From an uncultured Selenomonadaceae bacterium (GTDB taxonomy: Bacteria > Bacillota > Negativicutes > Selenomonadales > Selenomonadaceae): a DNA stretch of 16,628 nt. Below the pieces are notes generated by a model. That model was not told the origin of the DNA and ran no database searches. It saw only the letters and a list, made by a program, of their open reading frames with translations. Where the stretch lies: positions 1-16,628 of the forward strand of contig CALZDE010000020.1 of assembly GCA_945637225.1 (NCBI GenBank), written 5' to 3'. A program made the position numbers and the translations under genes. Positions 8,269 through 15,743 of the stretch are shown piece by piece. Positions within the stretch are counted from its first letter, which is position 1, and every line of letters starts with the position of its first letter.

Positions 8269-11200
8269 TTATTTACTGACAACATCTTTGGCAATATTTG
8301 GATTTTTATCCTTCGCCACAGAGAGCATAAGCTTAATACGGTTCAGCTGATTTACCTCACTAGCACCAGCATCGCAGTCAATAGCAAGGATATTGGCACC
8401 GGGATAACTTCTTCTCAGCTCATGGATTACGCCCTTGCCGGTAATATGATTTGGCAAACATCCAAAAGGCTGTAAGCATACCACATTTGGTACACCGTCT
8501 TTGATAAGCTTCACCATTTCACCGGTAAGGAACCAGCCTTCACCAGCCATATTGCCAAGAGAAACATGCTTTTCCGCCAGCTTTGCCGTATCATAGATAC
8601 TGTGGGGCGGATTAAAACGCTTGCTGTTCTTCATTGCCTTGCGGACAGGACGGCGATAAAATTCCATCAGTTCAATAAACATCTGTGCTACAAGCTTAGT
8701 CTTTAAATCACCATCGAGAAGCTTTCTCTTAACGATAGGGTCATAAGCACAGTAGAGGAAGAAATCAAGCAGGTCAGGCATTACTACCTCAGCACCTTCC
8801 TCAATAAGTACCTTCTCCAAATGATTATTAGCCACAGGATGATACTTAACGAGAATTTCACCTACTATGCCGACCTTTGGCTTCCACATATCCTCATGAA
8901 TAGGTAATTTTTCAAAATCCTCTATAATAGCCTTGATATTATTAGAAAATTTACTGTAACTGCCATCTGTCAGCTCACCGATTATTACTTCATGCCATTT
9001 GTCATAAAGTCTCTGCGTAGAGCCCTTCTCTATCTCATAAGGCAGACAGCGATTTCTTACCGCCATCAGCACATCGCCATAAACACCAGCCTTGAAGATA
9101 TCCAAAAGCAAATCTCTGCTCATGTGGAAGGCATCAGTTTCCAAGCCCCAAAAAGCAAACACAGGAATCTGTGGATAACCTGCATCCTTTAAAGCCATGC
9201 GAAGCACGTTGATATAGTTCGTTGCCCTGCATGCACCACAGGTCTGATAAAGCATTATAGATGTATTATCAGGGTCACATTTTCCCTTCTTGATAGCACT
9301 TATCAGCTGACCGATAACCACGATAGCAGGATAGCACATATCATTATTGACATAGCGAAGTCCTGTATCCACACTGTCCTTAAACATTTCAGGAATGATG
9401 ACATTATAGCCATGCTTGCTGAAAACTGGCAGAAGCAGGTCAAAATGAATAGGTGACATCTGTGGAGCAAAAATAGTATGCTTCTTGACACACTCAGCTG
9501 TGAATTTTGGTCTTTCAGGAATAATCACTTCCTCATAAGGAAGCTTCTGCTTACGGGCAAGAGCCGCAATCAGAGAACGAAGTCTTATCCTAGCCGCACC
9601 AAGATTGCTGACATCATCCAGCTTTATCATGGTGTAAATGCGGTTGTGACCTTCCAAAATAGATTTAACCTGACCAGTAGTAATGGCGTCAAGACCACAG
9701 CCAAATGAGCTGAACTGAATCATCGTCACATTGTCATGCTCTGCCACAAAATGAGCGGCATGGTAAAGCCTTGCATGGTAGCTCCACTGATTGACAATGC
9801 TTAATGGCTCAGACTTAACAGGCATATGGTAAACAGCGTCCTCAGAAATAATAGGCAGTTCGTAGCTCTGAATCATTTCCGGTATGCCATGATTTATTTC
9901 GTGATCCACATGATATGGTCTGCCTGCCAAAAGAATTACCTGCTGACCTTTTTCCTCGGCTTCCTGAAGAATTTCCGCACCCTTCTGGCGAACCTCCTCA
10001 CGATAATTCTCTAATTCCGCATAAGCAGACTCTACCGCCAGCTGAATTTCCTTTTTACTGAAACCACCAGTAATAGCCTTTTCCTCAGCAAGACGCTTAA
10101 TCATGCTTTTCTTGTCATTGATAGGCAAAAATGGCTGTAAGAACTCAACATTCTTTTCCCTAAGGACATCCATATTGCCACGGATATTTTCGGCATAGGA
10201 AGCCACAACAGGACAATTGTAATTGTTATCCGAAGCATGAACATTATCCGCCATATTGTATGGGAGACAAGGATAGAAAATCTTCTTTATTCCCTTATCC
10301 ACTAAATCCTGTATATGACCATGGACCAGCTTTGCAGGGTAACAGAGAGAATCAGAAGGAATAGTAGCCATTCCCTGATAATAAAGCTCTGCTGAAGACT
10401 GGCGTGAAAGAACCACCTCATAGCCCAGCTTCGTAAAAAATGTATGCCAGAATGGATAGTCCTCAAACATATTAAGCACACGAGGAATACCTATTTTCCC
10501 CTTTGGAGCATTATTTAGGGACTCATAATGATTAAATAATCTATCGTACTTAAAAGCATAAATATTCTGTGCAGTACTTGCCTTCTTTTCCTTGCCAGCA
10601 CCACGCTCACAACGGTTGCCAGTAAAGTAACGCCCGCCATCTGGGAAAATCTGCACAGTTACCTGACAGGAATTGCCACAGCCCTTACAGCGGAAGGAAT
10701 TGGACTTAACAGAGAAATTTTCTAATTCATCTGCACCTAAAAGAGTGGATTTTTCGCTACGTCTTTCCATAGCTAGAATAGCCGCACCATAAGCACCCAT
10801 TAGACCTGAAATATCAGGACGAATTACATTTTTCTCCAGCAGAAGCTCCATGGAACGAAGAACTGCATCATTGTAGAAAGTACCGCCCTGCACTACAATG
10901 TGGTCGCCTAATGAGCTTACATCCTTTAACTGCATTACCTTAAAGAGAGCATTCTTGATAACAGAAAGAGCAATACCAGCAGAAATATCTCCTACTGCCG
11001 CCCCATCCTTCTGTGCCTGCTTTACCTTGGAATTCATGAAAACGGTACAACGGGTACCCAAATCCACAGGAGCTTGTGATTCCAATGCTTTGCTGGCAAA
11101 TTCACCTGCGGTAAGCTTCAAGCTCTGGGCAAAATTCTCAATAAAGGAACCACAGCCAGCTGAACATGCCTCATTTAAAATAATACTGCCAATACTTCCC

Positions 11201-12501
11201 TTATTGACATAGAAGCACTTCATATCCTGACCGCCAATATCCATTACAAAGGTAACATCTGGACAAAATTCCTGAGCCGCCCTCAAATGAGCAAAGGTTT
11301 CTACCTCACCGCCGTCAGCATGAAGAGCCGCCTTGACAATAGCCTCGCCATAACCAGTAGTAACACAGGAAGCAACATAGGTATCCTTGTTGATAGCTCC
11401 ATAAAGCTCCTTAAGCTCACGAACCACAGTATTCAAAGGAGAACCCTGATTACTGCCATAGGAAGTATATAACAATTCCTTATTTTCACCAATAGCCACC
11501 AATTTTGTAGTAGTAGAACCAGCATCAATGCCGATGTAAACAGGACCGCTGTAAGAAGCCAAATCACCCTTGCGCACCTTATCCTGAGCATGACGGTGAC
11601 AGAATTCACGATATTCAGCAGGATTTTTAAACAAAATGAAATCTGCCTGCTTGCTTTCTGTAGCTACGACCTTTTCAGCCTTCTCGATACTTTCATTTAA
11701 CTGCTGAATTGTCACTTCCTCAGCCTCATCAGAAAGTGCCGCACCTACTGCAACAAAGTAATTGCCTTCCTCTACCTTCACCACATGAGAATCATCAAGA
11801 TTTAACGTATCTATGAAACGCTTTTTCAGGGCAGGCAAAAAATGCAGGGGACCGCCAAGAAATGCTACGTTGCCATTAATGGGGCGACCCTGAGCAAGAT
11901 TAGATATGGTCTGATTTACTACCGCCTGAAAAATAGAAAGAGCAATATCCGCCTTAGAAGCACCATCATTCATAAGCGCCTGAATATCCGTCTTAGCAAA
12001 AACACCACAGCGGGAAGCGATAGTATAAATCTGCTTGCCATTTTCAGCCAGTTCATTTAAGCCAGCAGCGTCAGTAGACAAAAGAGAAGCCATCTGGTCG
12101 ATGAAAGAACCAGTACCGCCAGCACATACACCATTCATGCGCTGTTCTGGAGCCTCACCAAAATAAGTAACCTTGGCGTCCTCACCGCCTAATTCAACTA
12201 CTGTATCAGTCTGAGGAATAATGGATTTTACAGCCGCCGCACAAGCAATAACCTCCTGTACAAAAGGAAGCCCAATGCGCTCTGCAATACCCATACCAGC
12301 AGAACCAGTCAAAGCCAAAGAAAATTTCTTACCTTCCACGACCTTGCTTAGTGCCGCTAAATTTTCCTTCAAAACTGCATTAATTTCGGAAAAGTGACGG
12401 GCATATTTCTGATACTGAATATTCCGCTCCTGATCCAAAACTACCACTTTAATGGTGGTCGAACCTACATCAATTCCCACCTTTAAAAGTGAATCAAACA
12501 T
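8269..12501 (-). CDS. Fused, internally duplicated 2-hydroxyacyl-CoA dehydratase-type activase/reductase
   Basis: A 1410-residue cytoplasmic protein joining the two partners of ATP-driven low-potential reductases (HgdC activator and HgdAB dehydratase; also the double-cubane-cluster proteins). Domain 1 (about 5-260) and domain 2 (about 320-578) are both BadF/BadG/HgdC ATPases: phosphate motifs DVGSTTIK (11-18) and DAGSTTTK (326-333), ELGGEDAK (103-110) and DIGGQDMK (421-428), with cluster cysteines C126/C165 and C446/C485. A Cys motif (C605, C608, C612, C631) joins them to the second half. There the DUF2229 region (about 668-985) and the HgdB-like region (about 1005-1395) repeat the same landmarks: CYPA at 720 and 1056, a second Cys at 745 and 1088/1091, FGC at 935 and 1348. 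The start has AGGTGA 6 bases upstream. Family members of this length are known from anaerobes and, as far as I know, their substrate is not. A role as a genuine dehydratase is not supported by neighbours: no CoA-transferase or dehydrogenase is present. Confidence 0.9.
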   Translation of the reverse strand: MFDSLLKVGIDVGSTTIKVVVLDQERNIQYQKYARHFSEINAVLKENLAALSKVVEGKKFSLALTGSAGMGIAERIGLPFVQEVIACAAAVKSIIPQTDTVVELGGEDAKVTYFGEAPEQRMNGVCAGGTGSFIDQMASLLSTDAAGLNELAENGKQIYTIASRCGVFAKTDIQALMNDGASKADIALSIFQAVVNQTISNLAQGRPINGNVAFLGGPLHFLPALKKRFIDTLNLDDSHVVKVEEGNYFVAVGAALSDEAEEVTIQQLNESIEKAEKVVATESKQADFILFKNPAEYREFCHRHAQDKVRKGDLASYSGPVYIGIDAGSTTTKLVAIGENKELLYTSYGSNQGSPLNTVVRELKELYGAINKDTYVASCVTTGYGEAIVKAALHADGGEVETFAHLRAAQEFCPDVTFVMDIGGQDMKCFYVNKGSIGSIILNEACSAGCGSFIENFAQSLKLTAGEFASKALESQAPVDLGTRCTVFMNSKVKQAQKDGAAVGDISAGIALSVIKNALFKVMQLKDVSSLGDHIVVQGGTFYNDAVLRSMELLLEKNVIRPDISGLMGAYGAAILAMERRSEKSTLLGADELENFSVKSNSFRCKGCGNSCQVTVQIFPDGGRYFTGNRCERGAGKEKKASTAQNIYAFKYDRLFNHYESLNNAPKGKIGIPRVLNMFEDYPFWHTFFTKLGYEVVLSRQSSAELYYQGMATIPSDSLCYPAKLVHGHIQDLVDKGIKKIFYPCLPYNMADNVHASDNNYNCPVVASYAENIRGNMDVLREKNVEFLQPFLPINDKKSMIKRLAEEKAITGGFSKKEIQLAVESAYAELENYREEVRQKGAEILQEAEEKGQQVILLAGRPYHVDHEINHGIPEMIQSYELPIISEDAVYHMPVKSEPLSIVNQWSYHARLYHAAHFVAEHDNVTMIQFSSFGCGLDAITTGQVKSILEGHNRIYTMIKLDDVSNLGAARIRLRSLIAALARKQKLPYEEVIIPERPKFTAECVKKHTIFAPQMSPIHFDLLLPVFSKHGYNVIIPEMFKDSVDTGLRYVNNDMCYPAIVVIGQLISAIKKGKCDPDNTSIMLYQTCGACRATNYINVLRMALKDAGYPQIPVFAFWGLETDAFHMSRDLLLDIFKAGVYGDVLMAVRNRCLPYEIEKGSTQRLYDKWHEVIIGELTDGSYSKFSNNIKAIIEDFEKLPIHEDMWKPKVGIVGEILVKYHPVANNHLEKVLIEEGAEVVMPDLLDFFLYCAYDPIVKRKLLDGDLKTKLVAQMFIELMEFYRRPVRKAMKNSKRFNPPHSIYDTAKLAEKHVSLGNMAGEGWFLTGEMVKLIKDGVPNVVCLQPFGCLPNHITGKGVIHELRRSYPGANILAIDCDAGASEVNQLNRIKLMLSVAKDKNPNIAKDVVSK

Positions 12502-12532
12502 CTTTAATCACCTTTAACTATATTTTATCCTA

Positions 12533-12563
12533 GTAATCTTAAGAAAATTCAGCCTAAGATTAC
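12533..12563 (-). repeat. Perfect 9-bp inverted repeat in the leader of the large reductase gene
   Basis: GTAATCTTA (12533-12541) and TAAGATTAC (12555-12563) are perfect reverse complements around a 13-base spacer. The element lies between the promoter's -10 box and the start codon, about 18 bases into the predicted transcript and 31 bases before the ATG. It could be an operator for a dimeric repressor or an mRNA stem; no U-tract follows, so it is not a terminator. Confidence 0.55.
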
Positions 12564-12587
12564 CTCTAACTTTACAAATTACTTCAT

Positions 12588-12616
12588 ATTATAGCAAAAA
12601 TCAAGAAGAAATGCAA
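12588..12616 (-). promoter_or_regulatory. Sigma-A promoter of the reductase-DUF445 operon
   Basis: On the minus strand TTGCAT (12616..12611), 17 bases, then a perfect TATAAT (12593..12588). The predicted start near 12581 gives a leader of about 80 bases that contains the 9-bp inverted repeat. The promoter sits directly after the terminator of the small gene upstream, so the large gene appears to be an independent unit. Confidence 0.75.
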
Positions 12617-12622
12617 GCATGG

Positions 12623-12655
12623 AAAAAAGGACCTGCCCCACAATGAAGCAAGCCC
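12623..12655 (-). terminator. Intrinsic terminator of the 51-codon gene
   Basis: As RNA from the minus strand, GGGCUUGC (12655..12648) pairs with GCAGGUCC (12636..12629) over 8 positions including two G-U pairs, with an 11-base loop, followed by six U (12628..12623). It begins 13 bases after the stop codon of the small ORF and ends just before the -35 box of the reductase promoter. Confidence 0.65.
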
Positions 12656-12668
12656 CAAAAATAACCCA

Positions 12669-12824
12669 TTAAAGTTGTTCAGTATTAACACCGCAGGCTT
12701 CCAATTTAGCCTTTAACATTTTTACCTGATACTCAATTTCTGCATCACGGTCAGCGGCATTCTGTATACGTCTTACATCACTCAATTGTGTCATCAAAGT
12801 TGTAATAGTTTCCTTATCATTCAT
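12669..12824 (-). CDS. Small hypothetical protein, 51 residues, predicted coiled coil
   Basis: An unrecognised small gene between the ABC transporter and the reductase. The ATG at 12824 is preceded by AAGGCGGTGG, one base away from an ideal ribosome site, at about 5 bases. The product begins MNDKETITTLMTQL and ends in KLEACGVNTEQL. It is charged and soluble, with a heptad-like spacing of hydrophobic residues (I7, L10, L14, V17, then I30, V34, L37, L41), so one or two amphipathic helices that dimerise are likely. It has a single Cys (C44), no signal peptide and no membrane segment. It owns a consensus promoter (12881..12853) and a terminator (12655..12623), which makes it a self-contained transcript of about 224 bases. 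The function is unknown; I see no family motif. Confidence 0.72.
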   Translation of the reverse strand: MNDKETITTLMTQLSDVRRIQNAADRDAEIEYQVKMLKAKLEACGVNTEQL

Positions 12825-12852
12825 AATACCCACCGCCTTTCAATTTAATTTC

Positions 12853-12881
12853 ATTCTAACACTAAACAAATATGATGTCAA
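12853..12881 (-). promoter_or_regulatory. Consensus promoter of the 51-codon gene, overlapping the ABC stop codon
   Basis: On the minus strand a perfect TTGACA (12881..12876), 17 bases, then TAGAAT (12858..12853). The TGA stop of the ABC transporter (12880..12878) is part of the TTGACA box. The start point would be near 12846, leaving a 22-base leader with the ribosome site. One base off the full consensus at both boxes together, so a strong promoter is expected. Confidence 0.78.
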
Positions 12882-14596
12882 GACTTAACTTCCCATTTAC
12901 CATTATCATATATTTTCAATATATGTGTGTGCCTTTCCTGCAATGATGGTCTGTGTCCCACGCTTACAGTAATCATTTCTGGGAATGTTTCAAAAATCGT
13001 ATCATACACTAATGATTCTCTCTTTTCATCAAGAGCAGAAGTTGACTCATCAAGGAATAAAACATCAGGCTTAAAAAGAATAATACGAATAAATGCAATT
13101 CTCTGCTGTTCACCAAGTGAAAGAATACGGCTCCAATCGTCAACATTGTCAAGACGTTCAGCCAGCTCAGGCAATTCCATTTTATACAGCAAATCCTTCA
13201 AATTATCACCATCAGTTTTTGGTACTTCCTGTGGATAATAAATCGCCTGTCTGAGCGTTCCAAGTGGTAAATATGGTCTTTGTGGTAAGAAAAGAACCTT
13301 CCACCCATCAGGAATAGAAATTTCACCACTGCCATAAGGCCAAATACCAGCCAAAGCACGTAAAAGAGTACTCTTGCCACAGCCGGATTCACCACTTATC
13401 AGCAGTCTTGCACTCTTTTTCAGCTTAATATTTAAGTCCTGCAAAAGAACCCTGCCATCAGGGAGCATTACATTTACATCATTCAGATGAACATCACCAT
13501 CAAGAGATTTCTTCTGAACAAAATTAGTTTCTATTGCATCCACTTCTTCCATGTGCTTCGTAAAGCCACCAAGACGGCGGATAACAGCAACAAGCTGAGC
13601 AAGGCTGTCATAAGAATCTACAAAGAAGGAAAGTGCATCCTGTACCCTGCCAAAAGCAGAAATAGTCTGCATGAGTCCGCCAAGGTTCATAGCACCGCCA
13701 AAATACTGAGGTGCCGCCATGATAAGAGGAACGATAACCGCCAGCTGTGCATAGCCATTGACATAAAAATTAAGAAGCTTTGTCCTGTTCATCAAATGCC
13801 AAAAGTTTTCAATAACCATGGAAAATTTATCCTTAAAGCCTAATTTTTCCGGTTCCTCACCACCATAGAAGGCAATACTCTCACCATTTTCACGTACACG
13901 AATCATGTTAAAACGAAAATCCGCTTCATAACGTTGCTGGTCATAATTCAAACGTATTAACTTACGACCAACCTTATTGGCAAAGTACGTACCAACAATA
14001 GCATAAAACAGGGAAACAAATACCATATAGCCAGGAACACCAATTACAGTATCTCCTACGGGAAGCTCTAAAATACCTGACAAATCCCATAAAATAAAAA
14101 CAAATGCCACTAATGTGCAAGCCTGCTTTAAAAGCCCCAAAGATAACTGCAAAAACAGAGAAATAAACTGATTGATATCCTCAGAAATTCGCTGGTCAGG
14201 ATTATCCAAAGTACCATCATCATTTTTCCCTAAAACCTGCAAACGGTAATAGGTCTGCCTTGACATCCAGCTGTCAAGATAACGCTCCGTCATCCATGTA
14301 CGCCATTTAATCTGCAACATCTGACGAAGGTAGATAGCATATACCGCTACTACAATAAAAATAAACGCATACGCACTGAACTCACCGATAAGGGGCCAGA
14401 ACTGACTGTAATCCATCACCTGCAAAGAAGCATAAAAATCATTGTACCAGCCATTTAACAGCACCAGCAAATAAACCTGTGCCAGACTTAGACCGATAAC
14501 GGCACCTAAAAGTCCTCTGACCTTCCATTTTTCCTCACTGCAAAAATATCTTTTGACCATCTGCCAAGAGATACTTATTAATTCTTTATTACTCAA
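12878..14596 (-). CDS. ABC transporter, fused permease and ATPase, SbmA/BacA/YddA type
   Basis: A 572-residue half-transporter that should work as a homodimer in the inner membrane. Residues about 1-345 are the membrane domain, with hydrophobic segments near 28-48, 70-90, 155-175, 185-203 and 283-300, and with the family marks NPDQRISEDI (132-141) and RENGESIAFYGGEEPE (235-250), shared by SbmA/BacA, YddA and the ABCD group. The nucleotide-binding domain follows: Walker A GESGCGKST (402-410), signature LSLGEQQRI (492-500), Walker B VLFLDE (512-517) and the switch His548. All catalytic motifs are intact. The start is set at the TTG codon (14596..14594), which has GGGAGGT 7 bases upstream; an in-frame ATG at 14659 lies at the predicted transcription start and has no ribosome site. 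Relatives move peptides, antimicrobial compounds or cobalamin, but the substrate here cannot be told. It appears to be a single-gene unit. Confidence 0.9.
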   Translation of the reverse strand: MSNKELISISWQMVKRYFCSEEKWKVRGLLGAVIGLSLAQVYLLVLLNGWYNDFYASLQVMDYSQFWPLIGEFSAYAFIFIVVAVYAIYLRQMLQIKWRTWMTERYLDSWMSRQTYYRLQVLGKNDDGTLDNPDQRISEDINQFISLFLQLSLGLLKQACTLVAFVFILWDLSGILELPVGDTVIGVPGYMVFVSLFYAIVGTYFANKVGRKLIRLNYDQQRYEADFRFNMIRVRENGESIAFYGGEEPEKLGFKDKFSMVIENFWHLMNRTKLLNFYVNGYAQLAVIVPLIMAAPQYFGGAMNLGGLMQTISAFGRVQDALSFFVDSYDSLAQLVAVIRRLGGFTKHMEEVDAIETNFVQKKSLDGDVHLNDVNVMLPDGRVLLQDLNIKLKKSARLLISGESGCGKSTLLRALAGIWPYGSGEISIPDGWKVLFLPQRPYLPLGTLRQAIYYPQEVPKTDGDNLKDLLYKMELPELAERLDNVDDWSRILSLGEQQRIAFIRIILFKPDVLFLDESTSALDEKRESLVYDTIFETFPEMITVSVGHRPSLQERHTHILKIYDNGKWEVKS

Positions 14597-14610
14597 GCTG
14601 ACTACCTCCC

Positions 14611-14647
14611 AAAAAAATACGAACCGTATATTTACAAATACAGTTCG
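14611..14647 (-). promoter_or_regulatory. Hairpin with U-tract in the ABC transporter leader
   Basis: On the minus strand CGAACTGTAT (14647..14638) pairs with ATACGGTTCG (14629..14620), ten pairs with a single G-U, around an 8-base loop. It is followed by UA and seven U (14617..14611), and the GGGAGGT ribosome site of the ABC gene begins right after the U-run. It has the form of an intrinsic terminator and could end transcripts of rfbB (stop at 14702) or attenuate the ABC gene; as DNA it could also be an operator. Confidence 0.5.
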
Positions 14648-14663
14648 CAAAACATACATATGA

Positions 14664-14672
14664 AGTATAACA
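14664..14672 (-). promoter_or_regulatory. Extended -10 promoter candidate for the ABC transporter gene
   Basis: The minus strand reads TGTTATACT (14672..14664), an extended -10 box with one mismatch in the hexamer. No convincing -35 was found at 17-18 bases. Transcription would start near 14657, two bases into the in-frame ATG at 14659, which argues that the TTG at 14596 is the true start. Confidence 0.45.
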
Positions 14673-14701
14673 CAATTAGCCCGAAAAATACAGTCTATAT
14701 T

Positions 14702-15721
14702 TTATCTATTGGAGTACATCTTTTCATAATAGCTCTGATATTCACCGCTGACAATTCTCTGCCACCAGTCCTCATTATCCAAGTACCACTTAATAGTAGC
14801 CTTGATGCCATCATCAAATTTAGTTGCTGGAAGCCAGCCAAGCTCATTGTGAATCTTAGTTGGGTCAATAGCATAACGACGGTCATGTCCCTTACGGTCA
14901 GTAACATGCTCAATGAGACTCTCAGGCTTATTAAGCTCCTTCAAAATGGTCTTTACAACCTGAATGTTCTGTCTCTCATTGTGACCGCCAATATTGTAAA
15001 CCTCGCCTACCTTGCCATTTCGGATAATAAGATCAATAGCAGAACAATGGTCCTTTACATAAAGCCAGTCACGAACATTAATACCCTCACCATATACAGG
15101 CAATTTCTTGTCATGCAGAGCATTGATAATCATGAGAGGAATCAGCTTCTCTGGGAAATGGAATGGACCATAATTATTAGAACAGCGGGAAATAGTCACA
15201 GGGAGCTGATAAGTACGATGATAAGCCATTACCAGCAAATCAGCAGAAGCCTTGGAAGCAGAATAAGGACTGCTGGTATGAAGCGGAGTCTCCTCAGTAA
15301 AGAACATGTCAGGTCTATCCAAAGGCAAATCACCATAAACCTCATCAGTAGAAACCTGATGATAACGCTTAATACCATACTTACGGCAAGCGTCCATCAA
15401 AACCTGAGTGCCAAGTACATTAGTCTGAAGGAAAATGCCTGGATTCTCAATGGAACGGTCAACATGGGACTCAGCCGCAAAATTAACAACAATATCTGGC
15501 TTATGCTCATTAAAAAGCTTATCCACATCATCGCGGTTGGCAATATCGCCCTTTACGAAAACGAACTGAGGATTTTTCATAGCCTCATCCAAGGTTTCCA
15601 TATTTCCTGCATAAGTAAGAGCGTCAAAACAGATAATCTTGTCCTCTGGATGTTTTTCCAGCTCGTAATATACAAAATTGCCACCAATAAAACCAGCGCC
15701 ACCAGTTACAACTATATTCAT
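14702..15721 (-). CDS. rfbB: dTDP-glucose 4,6-dehydratase
   Basis: RfbB (RmlB) converts dTDP-glucose to dTDP-4-keto-6-deoxyglucose, the second step of dTDP-L-rhamnose synthesis in the cytoplasm. The 339-residue product is the usual size for this extended short-chain dehydrogenase. The NAD-binding glycine motif GGAGFIG lies at 7-13, the subfamily motif AAESHVDRS at 82-90, the catalytic triplet Thr-Asp-Glu in STDEVYGD at 124-131 and the YSASK pair (Tyr153, Lys157) at 153-157. These residues define the 4,6-dehydratase rather than a simple epimerase. The ATG is preceded by GGAGA at 10 bases. It follows rfbC by 22 bases with no terminator, so the two are one transcript. The partners rfbA and rfbD are not in the window. 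Confidence 0.97.
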   Translation of the reverse strand: MNIVVTGGAGFIGGNFVYYELEKHPEDKIICFDALTYAGNMETLDEAMKNPQFVFVKGDIANRDDVDKLFNEHKPDIVVNFAAESHVDRSIENPGIFLQTNVLGTQVLMDACRKYGIKRYHQVSTDEVYGDLPLDRPDMFFTEETPLHTSSPYSASKASADLLVMAYHRTYQLPVTISRCSNNYGPFHFPEKLIPLMIINALHDKKLPVYGEGINVRDWLYVKDHCSAIDLIIRNGKVGEVYNIGGHNERQNIQVVKTILKELNKPESLIEHVTDRKGHDRRYAIDPTKIHNELGWLPATKFDDGIKATIKWYLDNEDWWQRIVSGEYQSYYEKMYSNR

Positions 15722-15743
15722 AATTTATCTATCTCCATTTAGC

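Noticed and set aside
14597..14659. ATG start at 14659 adding 21 residues to the ABC transporter
   Set aside because: No ribosome site, the codon falls at the predicted transcription start, and the added codons run through the hairpin and poly-U of the leader.
14660..15742. Open frame of 360 codons on the + strand antisense to rfbB
   Set aside because: It lies fully opposite a clear rfbB with all catalytic motifs, shows no family features, and has no ribosome site. Long antisense frames arise from the codon bias of the real gene.
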